DNA of 18,644 nucleotides from Actinomycetota bacterium (GTDB lineage: Bacteria > Actinomycetota > Actinomycetes > S36-B12 > UBA5976), in NCBI GenBank assembly GCA_026392535.1, contig JAPLBX010000148.1, positions 1-18,644 on the forward strand, read 5' to 3'. The notes below the pieces were generated by a model. That model was not told where the DNA came from, did not search any database, and was given only the letters and a program-made list of their open reading frames with translations. This document shows, piece by piece, positions 8,701 through 15,922 of this stretch. A program made the translations under genes and the position numbers. Numbering within the stretch: position 1 is the first letter of the stretch; each line of letters starts with the position of its first letter.

Positions 8701-9993
8701 CTAACCAGCAACGCCAAGCACAACGACATCTGCTTGAGATAGTTGACCAGGCTTAAGCATTTTTCTGCCATCAACAACAGTCCGGACTCCCGGTAAGTCT
8801 GCTGAAACGATGTCGGCGTATGCAGCGTGGTTGGCCTGAACGATTGCTGCATCTGCGGTCTGACCAAAGTTATATGGCGTGAAGCCATATCCAGCTAGTT
8901 CGGCATCGGTATACATCGGATCATGAACCAAGACTTCAGCGCCTTTTGCCTTCAGGGCATCAACGGTTGCGAATACACCAGAGAACGCAGTCTCTTTCAC
9001 GCCGCCACGATAAGCAGCGCCCATGACAACTACCTTTTGCCCACTAAGTGAACCATGACGCTTTTCTAGTACATCAACGGCGTAACTTGGCATTTGAACG
9101 TTTGCTTCGCGAGCTGCGCGAACAACTGTTGCGCCCGGATCGTTCCATAGGTACATCCGTGGGTAGATCGGAATGCAGTGGCCACCAACAGCGATACCTG
9201 GTTGGTGAATATGGCTAAACGGTTGACTGTTACAGGCGTCAATTACGGAATACACGTCGATGCCATTGTCTGCTGCAAAGCGGGCAAATTGATTGGCCAG
9301 ACCAATGTTCACATCGCGATAAGTTGTCTCGGCAAGTTTGGCCATCTCGCTGGCCTCCGAACTACCTAGATCCCATACTCCGTTTGGTCTTACCAGATCA
9401 GAACGTTCATCAAAATCTAAAACAGACTCATAGAACTCTTTAGCAGCCTTACCGCTTGATTTATTTATTCCACCAACAAGCTTTGGATAACGCCGAAGGT
9501 CTTCAAATACTCTTCCAGTAAAAACTCTCTCTGGGCTGAAGGCTAGGTGGAAATCTACTCCTGCGATTAATCCTGATTCCTTTTCCAAAAGCTTGGCAAA
9601 TCGATTCCTTGTTGTTCCAACAGGCAGCGTTGTCTCATATGAAATCAGGGTTCCAGGCTTCAGGCCTTTTGCAATTGAAGCCGTCGCTGTGTCCATCCAA
9701 GCGAAGTCAGGTGTACCCTCTGAATCGACAGAAAGTGGAACAACTACCACTACCGCTTCGCTCTCAGCAACTGAGCCTGTTGTGTCATTTGTTGCGACTA
9801 AGCGGCCGCTGCGAACAACGGCTTCTAGTTTGTTCTGTAAATGCGCTTCACCAGGAAATGGCTCAATGCCTTGGTTGATGAGGTCAATTGTCTGCTGGTT
9901 TACATCTGTGCCAACAACGTGGTGGCCACGCGAGGCAAATTGAACCGCTAATGGAAGGCCAATTTTGCCCATCGCTACGACAGTGATCTTCAT
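8701..9993 (-). CDS. wbpA: UDP-N-acetyl-hexosamine 6-dehydrogenase (WbpA/WecC family)
   Basis: The protein has 430 residues, usual for the UDP-glucose/GDP-mannose dehydrogenase family. It oxidises the C6 alcohol of a UDP-sugar to the carboxylate with two NAD+. Visible features are the N-terminal NAD fold (KITVVAMGKIGLPLA, 2-16, where the first Gly of the usual GLG is replaced by AMG), TTLPVGTT (121-128), FSPERVFTG (152-160), the catalytic Lys of EMAKLAETTYRDVN (K219), the nucleophile in GGHCIP (C273) and GAAYRGGVKETAFS (325-338). With wbpB, wbpE, wbpD and wbpI nearby, UDP-GlcNAc is the likely substrate, making UDP-GlcNAcA. A ManNAc-specific WecC role cannot be excluded by sequence alone. It is transcribed alone, divergent from the amidotransferase. 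A GAAAGGG sequence (complement 9999-10005) serves the ATG. Confidence 0.88.
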   Translation of the reverse strand: MKITVVAMGKIGLPLAVQFASRGHHVVGTDVNQQTIDLINQGIEPFPGEAHLQNKLEAVVRSGRLVATNDTTGSVAESEAVVVVVPLSVDSEGTPDFAWMDTATASIAKGLKPGTLISYETTLPVGTTRNRFAKLLEKESGLIAGVDFHLAFSPERVFTGRVFEDLRRYPKLVGGINKSSGKAAKEFYESVLDFDERSDLVRPNGVWDLGSSEASEMAKLAETTYRDVNIGLANQFARFAADNGIDVYSVIDACNSQPFSHIHQPGIAVGGHCIPIYPRMYLWNDPGATVVRAAREANVQMPSYAVDVLEKRHGSLSGQKVVVMGAAYRGGVKETAFSGVFATVDALKAKGAEVLVHDPMYTDAELAGYGFTPYNFGQTADAAIVQANHAAYADIVSADLPGVRTVVDGRKMLKPGQLSQADVVVLGVAG

Positions 9994-9997
9994 TTAA

Positions 9998-10020
9998 ACC
10001 CTTTCGATTATGTAATTCTA
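9998..10020 (-). promoter_or_regulatory. Promoter -10 (TAGAAT) and Shine-Dalgarno (GAAAGGGT) of the dehydrogenase gene
   Basis: On the minus strand TAGAAT (10015-10020) would place the transcript start near 10008. That leaves a short leader containing GAAAGGGT (9998-10005) just before TTTA-ATG. No matching -35 is evident. Unlike several other starts in this window, this gene looks leadered. Confidence 0.35.
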
Positions 10021-10029
10021 TCTAGAATT
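10014..10029. promoter_or_regulatory. 16-base perfect palindrome, candidate operator
   Basis: AATTCTA-TC-TAGAATT is a perfect inverted repeat with 7-base arms and a 2-base centre. It lies in the 112-base gap between the divergent dehydrogenase and amidotransferase genes and covers the putative -10 of the dehydrogenase. Its size and position suit a dimeric repressor. There is no T tract, so it is not a terminator. Confidence 0.4.
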
Positions 10030-10095
10030 CAACAAGGAGTGATCGCTGGTCCATGCCTGACAGGTATTGTTGATAAGTTGGTAATTCATTCCTAT

Positions 10096-10100
10096 GGGAG
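10096..10100 (+). promoter_or_regulatory. Shine-Dalgarno GGGAG that fixes the TTG start of the amidotransferase
   Basis: GGGAG lies 5 bases before TTG 10106. An ATG at 10094 overlaps this site and would add four residues before the catalytic Cys, which must be residue 2 in this enzyme class. The TTG start is therefore preferred. Confidence 0.7.
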
Positions 10101-10105
10101 TTAAT

Positions 10106-12025
10106 TTGTGCGGTATTGCAGGCTACATCTCGCTTAATGGCGAAGAGCCGATAAATTCAAAAAAAAGGCTTTCCGCCATGAATCAACTCATCCAACATCG
10201 CGGTCCGGATGGCGAAGGTACATGGCAAAATGCTGACAAATCCGTTGGTTTTGTTCATCGAAGACTGGCAATTATTGACCTATCGGATGGCGGCGCGCAG
10301 CCCATGCATCGAGATGGGGGGACTTCCCTCGTGTTTAATGGCGAGATTTATAACTATAAAGAGCTGCGAGCTGATTTGGAAATGTCCGGGACAGAGTTCA
10401 TTTCAACTTCTGACACCGAGGTTATTCTCGCTCAATATGCAAAGGATGGTTCAAATTTTCCTCGCAAGTTAAGAGGAATGTTTTCGACCGTAATTTGGGA
10501 TGAGTCCAAACAGCGTGCGATTCTCTCCAGGGATCGATTTGGAATCAAGCCTTTGTACTACACCGTTTCTGATGAAGTTTTGTATTTTGCATCAGAAGCC
10601 AAAGCGCTACTTCCGTTTCTAAATACAATTACCACTAATGCTGAGGCTTTTGCTGAATACATAACCTTTCAATACACGCTAGGTGAAAAAACTTTATTTG
10701 ATGGCATAAATCAAGTTCTGCCAGGTCACCAATTAATCGTAGGCAATGGTGAGATACTCGATGAGACTTACTGGGATGTCGAATTTCAGGCTGACAATCT
10801 TTCAAATGAAGAATTCTTTGCTCTAGAAACTCGAAAATTAATCGAAGACTCTCTCGATGCACACTTAACGAGTGACGTGGAAATTGGAACATATCTATCT
10901 GGAGGATTTGATTCTTCTCTGATTTCTCAGATGGCTCGTGAAGACTTAGATCAAAAAACGATGAAGAGTTTTCACGGTAAATTTACAGAGTATCCGGGTT
11001 ACGATGAGAGCAAATTTGCTGAAGTGGTTGCGGCTGAGGCCGAAATAGACCTTCACACAATTGAAATTACTCATAAAGACTTTGAAGAAAACATAAGAAA
11101 AGTTATTTACCACTTAGATTTTCCAGTTGCTGGGCCCGGTGCTTTTCCACAATTTATGGTTTCAAAGCTCGCAGCTGAACACGTGAAAGTAGTTCTGGGT
11201 GGTCAAGGCGCAGACGAAATTTTTGGAGGGTACGCACGTTATCTAATTGCTTACTTAGAGCAATGTATTAGGGCTGCCATAGATGGAACATATGAAAACG
11301 GAAATTTTGTTGTAACTCTTGAATCAATAATTCCAAATCTAGGTATTCTCCGTGAATACACTCCTTTGCTGCAAAGCTTTTGGAGTAAAGGGCTGTTTGG
11401 TCCACTCGATGAAAGATTTCTACGCTTAATTGATCGATCTACCGACATGCAGAATGAAATTAATTGGGATCAATTAGATAAGCAAGCTGTTGATGACGCC
11501 TTTTACGCCATTTTTAACAGTCGCAAGAATGTTTCAGAAACGGCGTATTTTGACAGCATGACGCACTTCGAATTCAAAACACTTTTGCCTGCATTGCTAC
11601 AAGTCGAAGACCGAATGGGAATGGCTCATGGACTTGAGAGCAGAGTTCCATTCTTAGATCATGAACTAATTGAATTCGTGGCAACAGCACCTGCAAATGT
11701 TAAGTTCAAGGCAGGCGACATGAAGCACTTATTAAAAATTGCCTTTCCAAACGACGTACCTGTTGAGATTCTTGAACGCCGAGACAAAATGGGTTTCCCG
11801 GTTCCACTTAAAGAGTGGTTTTCAGGACCGCTTCGCGAATTCATTTCGGAAACACTTTCTGCAATGGCAAATGCCAATAGGCCATTTATCAACAGTGAGG
11901 CATTGATGCAAAGCCTCAATTCTGAGTCACAGTTTTCGCGCAAATATTGGGCCTTGCTTAGCTTGGAACTTTGGTATCAAGAATTTCACGATAAAGAGGT
12001 ATACTTCAAAGGATTGATTAAGTAA
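10106..12025 (+). CDS. asnB: AsnB/WbpS-type glutamine-dependent amidotransferase
   Basis: The protein has 639 residues from TTG 10106, starting MCGIAGY. The N-terminal class II glutaminase domain has Cys2 as nucleophile, HRGPDG (31-36), RLAIIDLS (53-60) and FNGEIYNY (77-84). It releases ammonia, which the C-terminal ATP-pyrophosphatase domain uses on an AMP-activated carboxylate. That domain shows SGGFDSS (265-271), GGQGADEIFGGYARY and LESRVPFLDHE. The family includes asparagine synthetase and sugar amidotransferases such as Pseudomonas WbpS, which turns a uronic acid into its amide. The position between wbpA-like and wbpI-like genes favours amidation of a uronic acid in this glycan, but free-asparagine synthesis cannot be ruled out. 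The upstream in-frame ATG (10094) is rejected because it would bury Cys2. Only 31 bases separate it from wbpI, which has its own candidate promoter. Confidence 0.9.
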   Translation: MCGIAGYISLNGEEPINSKKRLSAMNQLIQHRGPDGEGTWQNADKSVGFVHRRLAIIDLSDGGAQPMHRDGGTSLVFNGEIYNYKELRADLEMSGTEFISTSDTEVILAQYAKDGSNFPRKLRGMFSTVIWDESKQRAILSRDRFGIKPLYYTVSDEVLYFASEAKALLPFLNTITTNAEAFAEYITFQYTLGEKTLFDGINQVLPGHQLIVGNGEILDETYWDVEFQADNLSNEEFFALETRKLIEDSLDAHLTSDVEIGTYLSGGFDSSLISQMAREDLDQKTMKSFHGKFTEYPGYDESKFAEVVAAEAEIDLHTIEITHKDFEENIRKVIYHLDFPVAGPGAFPQFMVSKLAAEHVKVVLGGQGADEIFGGYARYLIAYLEQCIRAAIDGTYENGNFVVTLESIIPNLGILREYTPLLQSFWSKGLFGPLDERFLRLIDRSTDMQNEINWDQLDKQAVDDAFYAIFNSRKNVSETAYFDSMTHFEFKTLLPALLQVEDRMGMAHGLESRVPFLDHELIEFVATAPANVKFKAGDMKHLLKIAFPNDVPVEILERRDKMGFPVPLKEWFSGPLREFISETLSAMANANRPFINSEALMQSLNSESQFSRKYWALLSLELWYQEFHDKEVYFKGLIK

Positions 12026-12044
12026 TCTCGCATCAAATTGTGGG

Positions 12045-12050
12045 TATATT
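12045..12050 (+). promoter_or_regulatory. Candidate -10 box (TATATT) for a leaderless wbpI transcript
   Basis: TATATT is followed by exactly 6 bases (GTCTTT) and the ATG at 12057, with no Shine-Dalgarno sequence. It is the closest match to TATAAT among the boxes listed here. It would let wbpI and the ABC exporter be expressed separately from the amidotransferase upstream. Confidence 0.5.
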
Positions 12051-12056
12051 GTCTTT

Positions 12057-13115
12057 ATGCGTGTCATCAGTGTCGTAGGCGCTCGCCCGCAGTTTGTGAA
12101 GTTAGCAGCGGTTGCCAATGGCATGAAAGATACGGCTATTGAGCATGTAATTGTTGATACTGGCCAGCACTACGACAGCAATCTATCTGAGGTTTTTTTC
12201 GATGATCTTCAGATTCCAAAACCTGACGTAAATCTGGGTATTGGCTCAGGCTCTCACGGAGTTCAAACCGGAGCCATGCTTGCCGCATTGGATGAAGTAT
12301 TCACCAAGTACTCGCCTGATTGCGTACTGGTTTACGGCGACACCAATTCAACTTTGGCTGCAGCCGTGAGTGCCGTGAAATTACACTTTCCAGTCGCTCA
12401 CCTCGAGGCCGGTCTTCGGTCATTTAACCGTGCTATGCCTGAGGAACATAATCGAGTCCTCACCGATCATGCAGCTGACTTATTACTGCCACCGACACAA
12501 GTTGCGCACGATCACCTGGTTCGTGAAGGGCTTGGCCATCGCTCCGTGATTGTTGGTGATGTGATGACTGATGTATGTTACCTAACTCGCGATAACGTGA
12601 AAGCAAATCCAGTTGATTTAGGTATCTCAGGAGCTTACTTAACTTCCACTATCCACAGAGCTGAAAACACTGATGACCCAATTCGACTTAAGGAAATCAT
12701 CAGTGCACTTCAGGCGCTTCCAAATCCAGTTGCACTACTAGCGCATCCTCGCCTACAGGCACGAGCTAAAGAATTTGGTATCGAGTTAGAAAAGGGTTCG
12801 GTTCAAGTTTTTGATCCCTTGCCTTACCCGCAAACTATTCAAATGATGTTGGGTTCGGCTGGTGTGGTAACCGATTCTGGCGGTCTGCAGAAAGAGGCCT
12901 ATTTGTTAGAGGTTCCTTGCACCACAATTCGAACTGAAACTGAATGGGTTGAAACATTAGTTGATTCATGGAACGTGTTAAGTCCTGAAGTTAAAGACTT
13001 AACTAATGCTGTTATGCGACCAAAGCCATCTGCACCTACCAAATCTGTGTATGGGGATGGTGCTGCTGCAAAGCGTGTGGTGGATGCTTTGTTGAACTTT
13101 TCGGCCCAGAGTTAG
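12057..13115 (+). CDS. wbpI: UDP-GlcNAc(3NAc)A 2-epimerase, WbpI type
   Basis: The protein has 352 residues and the non-hydrolysing UDP-GlcNAc 2-epimerase fold (GT-B like). Visible motifs are VVGARPQFVKLAA (6-18), TGQHYDSN (35-42), VYGDTNSTLA (92-101), HLEAGLRSFNRAMPEEHNRV (115-134), IHRAEN (199-204), DSGGLQKEAY (273-282) and RTETEW (292-297). Asp94, Glu116 and Glu130 match the catalytic acids of the family. The GARPQF, GQHYD and MPEE-NRVLTDH forms are those of WbpI-like enzymes rather than WecB, which usually has PEAIK and HVEAGLRT. It should convert UDP-2,3-diacetamido-2,3-dideoxy-glucuronic acid to the manno epimer, the last step before transfer. The ABC exporter gene follows after 12 bases, so the two are probably co-transcribed. 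A TATATT box gives a likely leaderless promoter. Confidence 0.9.
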   Translation: MRVISVVGARPQFVKLAAVANGMKDTAIEHVIVDTGQHYDSNLSEVFFDDLQIPKPDVNLGIGSGSHGVQTGAMLAALDEVFTKYSPDCVLVYGDTNSTLAAAVSAVKLHFPVAHLEAGLRSFNRAMPEEHNRVLTDHAADLLLPPTQVAHDHLVREGLGHRSVIVGDVMTDVCYLTRDNVKANPVDLGISGAYLTSTIHRAENTDDPIRLKEIISALQALPNPVALLAHPRLQARAKEFGIELEKGSVQVFDPLPYPQTIQMMLGSAGVVTDSGGLQKEAYLLEVPCTTIRTETEWVETLVDSWNVLSPEVKDLTNAVMRPKPSAPTKSVYGDGAAAKRVVDALLNFSAQS

Positions 13116-13127
13116 GTCAGCTTCTCC

Positions 13128-14923
13128 GTGAAACAAGAAAATGAACGGTTGATTCCGCTTCACGTAGCCAAAGAGGTTTTGGGTCAGTACCCAAGTCGCT
13201 CGCGACGGGCCTATTACACATATGTATTGCTGAGAATGGGGCTTGGGGCTTTCGATGTGTTAAATGCTTTGGCGCTTGGCGCACTCGCTGCCCTAGCCGC
13301 AGTGGTTGCCGGCGCCGTGGCTCCAACTGGAGTTTTGGCACAATTGCTTGATCAAATTGGAGACCCACTTCGAGCCCTTAGGATCTGCGGAATCGCAGCA
13401 ATTATTCTTTTCGCAGTTAAGGGTTTTTCGGAGTACTACGTCCGTCGTCGAATGCTGATGTTTATTGCGAATCGGGAATATCAGATTTCAGCTGAATTAG
13501 TTCAGCGCTTCCTTAGGCTTCCACTTTCTCGAATTCAAAGTTGGGGTAACGTCGATGCGGCTTTCTCGGTAGGCCAAGGTGTTGCAGGTGGATCATTATT
13601 GCTTGGCGCAATAAGTTCAGCTTTTGCCGAACTGCTAGTGCTGATAATTATGACCGGACTGCTGTTTGCATTTAATCCACTTGCTGCGCTTTGTGTTCTA
13701 GGAATAATGGGACTGCTGGCATATAGCCTTCAAAGGTATTCAAGTCCTCGACTAATCAAGAACACAGCGACGATAAATCAATCTGCGGTGCATACCGTGA
13801 AGTAAATGCAGCTGGCAGAGTTCCTTGGTTAGTTTCTCGCTACACGGGATTTCGCTCACAAGGAGCGCTTGCTACTGGAAATCAAATCATCACCAGCCAA
13901 GTGCCTTCCTTGATTTTGCAGTACGGAATCTTTATTGGAACTGCAGCTTTCACACTTTCGATTTTCTGGGATGGTGGTGGCCCGCAGTCGTTTGCGATCC
14001 TGGCAATCTTTGGCGCAGCTGGAAGTCGAATGGCTGGCGCCGTAGGACCATTACAAAACTCTTGGAACATAGCTATTAGCGCAGTTCCCCAGGCACAGAG
14101 AATGCTTAAGTTAACCCGTTGGCTTAATGAAAATGAGTCAGCATCAGTTCAGCAAGATTTTGCTTTGTCTCTTTCAAGCCGTGAAAAGTTTGTTCCAGCG
14201 ATTGAATTTAAAGATGTTTCATTCAGTTACGAAGATTCGGAATCTCCAGCATTGACGAATGTGTCATTTAAAGTTCCCAAGTTTTCTATGCTTGCGATCG
14301 CTGGTCCAAGTGGATCAGGCAAAAGCACACTGGTCGATCTTTTGCTTGGAATGAATTCACCTGACAGCGGCCAGATACTTCTTGGCGGACAGGATCCTCG
14401 TGGAGTTAGATCTGAATGGCCTGGAATTCTCGGCTACGTGCCGCAGTCGGTTTATGCAGCTGATCGTTCGCTTGCTGAAAATATTGCACTTGGATTTGAT
14501 CGAGATGACGTTGATGAAGCCCAAGTCTGGAAGGCGCTTGAGCAGGCTCAGCTAGATGTTTTGGTACGGACTTGGCCAGAAATGCTGAATACCAAGATGG
14601 GTGACCTTGGTTCACGAATGTCTGGCGGACAACAACAGCGCTTGGGACTTGCCAGAGCCTTATACACACAACCATCAATTTTGGTTTTGGACGAGGCCAC
14701 GAGTGCTTTAGACGCGGAGACTGAAGCAGCGATTACTTCAACTCTGGAGTCCTTGAGATCCCAGATGACTTTAGTTGTAATCGCTCACAGACTTTCTACC
14801 GTACAAAAGGCAGACTCAGTGATGCTGCTTGAAGATGGTTCGTGCTTGGGCGCGGGAACCTTTAATGAAATGCGTGAACGTTTTCCACAATTCGATAGAC
14901 AAGCAAAACTCCTCGGCCTTTAG
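13128..14923 (+). pseudogene. ABC exporter (PglK/MsbA-like), split by a one-base frameshift
   Basis: Two frames encode one half-transporter: the first (GTG 13128) stops at TAA 13803-13805, and the second runs to 14923. Adding one G at the GG of 13787-13788 joins them as INQSAGAYREVNAAG, a typical exporter stretch, and gives about 598 residues, the usual length. In joined numbering about five or six helices span 35-330. The ATPase follows: Walker A GPSGSGKST (393-401), Q-loop VPQS, signature MSGGQ (498-502, Met instead of the usual Leu), Walker B LVLDEA (519-524) and H-loop His554. It would flip a lipid-linked saccharide across the membrane using ATP, as PglK or MsbA do. That role fits a locus without a visible Wzx, and its place after wbpI supports it. 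Truncation at 13805 would leave no ATPase. Whether the indel is biological or an assembly error is undecided. Confidence 0.82.
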
Positions 14924-14939
14924 AGGCCAAGGAGTTTTG
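14904..14939. terminator. Bidirectional intrinsic terminator between ABC exporter and wbpB
   Basis: Arms CAAAACTCCTCGGCC (14904-14918) and GGCCAAGGAGTTTTG (14925-14939) pair over 15 bases with one mismatch, closing the 6-base loop TTTAGA. TTTTG at the 3' end of the stem on either strand supplies the U-rich end, so it can stop both convergent transcripts. The TAG stop of the exporter gene (14921-14923) lies in the loop, and the 5' arm codes its last residues. Confidence 0.88.
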
Positions 14940-14953
14940 TTGCTTACAAGAAA

Positions 14954-15922
14954 TTACGCTTTTGCTGACTCAATCATCCAGTCTGCAACCTTCACGGTGT
15001 TTAGACCTTGTCGCATTGTGACAATGTCTGAAGGCTTTCCAAGAACAGCATCACGGAAGTTTTCATGTTCAAGCTTTAGAGGCTCGGGCTTTGCAATTGC
15101 ATAACGAATAACGTCACCCTCTGAAACTCCACGGAAGTTCGCGACGTCTTCCCAGGCTTCAACCTGGGTGCCATTTGCGTAGAAGGTTAGATCGGCGGTT
15201 AACGTGTCACACACATATGCGCCACGTTCGCCAGTGATCACTGTTACACGCTCTTTGAATGGAGAAAGCCAGTTAACCAAGTGATTAGTCACAGTGCCGT
15301 CAGCAAGCTGACCCACGGCTGATACTAAGTCTTCGTGATCGCGGCCTGCGCGGTGAGCGGTCCGAGCCTGTACCCAAACAAACTCTTGCTGAGTTACCCA
15401 AGCCGTTAAGTCAATGTCGTGAGTAGCTAAGTCTTTAACTACGCCGACGTCAGCAATTCGTGCTGGGAAACCATTTTGGCGACGAGTAGTTACTTGGAAT
15501 ACTCGGCCAAGGTCACCGGCTTCAATTCGTCGACGAGCTTCTTGCAAAGAAGGGTTGTAACGCTCGATGTGGCCAACAGCGCCAACCAATCCAGCGTTTT
15601 CAAATGCTTCAGCAAGACGGGTTGCAGATTCAACATCCGGCGCAAGAGGCTTTTCGATAATTGTATGAACGCCTGCATTTGCAAGTTTCAAGCCCACTTC
15701 TTCATGGTAAATAGTTGGGACCGCAACCATGCAGTAGTCGATTCCGGAAGCGATTAGTTCATCAATGCTCTTTAGAACTTCACGGTTACCAGCAACGCCA
15801 TGAGGGTCGCCAGCAGGGTCAGCAACAGCAACTAGGTCTACTCCTTCGAGTGAACCAAGCACACGGGCATGATGTCGACCCATCATGCCCAGGCCAATTA
15901 AGCCTGCTTTCAAATTTGCCAT
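14954..15922 (-). CDS. wbpB: Gfo/Idh/MocA oxidoreductase, UDP-GlcNAcA 3-dehydrogenase (WbpB type)
   Basis: The protein has 322 residues. The N-terminal Rossmann fold has GLIGLGMMGRHHARVL (7-22). The family EKPLA motif follows (90-94, catalytic-site Lys91), then GHIERYNP (117-124) and the DLATHDID segment (164-171), whose His168 is the usual active-site His. WbpB and WlbA oxidise the C3 hydroxyl of UDP-GlcNAcA with bound NAD+, which is regenerated by 2-oxoglutarate. The 3-keto product goes directly to WbpE. The assignment to this step rests mainly on context: the gene overlaps wbpE by one base (TAATG), and wbpD lies just upstream, reproducing the wbpB-D-E set. The Gfo/Idh family is broad, so the substrate is inferred. 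It is the last gene of its operon and ends 15 bases from the bidirectional terminator. Confidence 0.87.
   Translation of the reverse strand: MANLKAGLIGLGMMGRHHARVLGSLEGVDLVAVADPAGDPHGVAGNREVLKSIDELIASGIDYCMVAVPTIYHEEVGLKLANAGVHTIIEKPLAPDVESATRLAEAFENAGLVGAVGHIERYNPSLQEARRRIEAGDLGRVFQVTTRRQNGFPARIADVGVVKDLATHDIDLTAWVTQQEFVWVQARTAHRAGRDHEDLVSAVGQLADGTVTNHLVNWLSPFKERVTVITGERGAYVCDTLTADLTFYANGTQVEAWEDVANFRGVSEGDVIRYAIAKPEPLKLEHENFRDAVLGKPSDIVTMRQGLNTVKVADWMIESAKA

Noticed and set aside
10094..10105. ATG 10094 as start of the amidotransferase
   Set aside because: It would place four residues before the Cys that must become the N-terminus, and the GGGAG site is spaced for TTG 10106.
13780..13805. 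Programmed -1 frameshift in the ABC exporter
   Set aside because: No X-XXY-YYZ slippery heptamer and no evident downstream pseudoknot or hairpin in the overlap.
13901..14923. The ATPase part of the ABC exporter as an independent gene starting at GTG 13901
   Set aside because: The frame is open and exporter-like well upstream of this GTG (REVNAAGRVPW...), so the GTG is only an internal valine.
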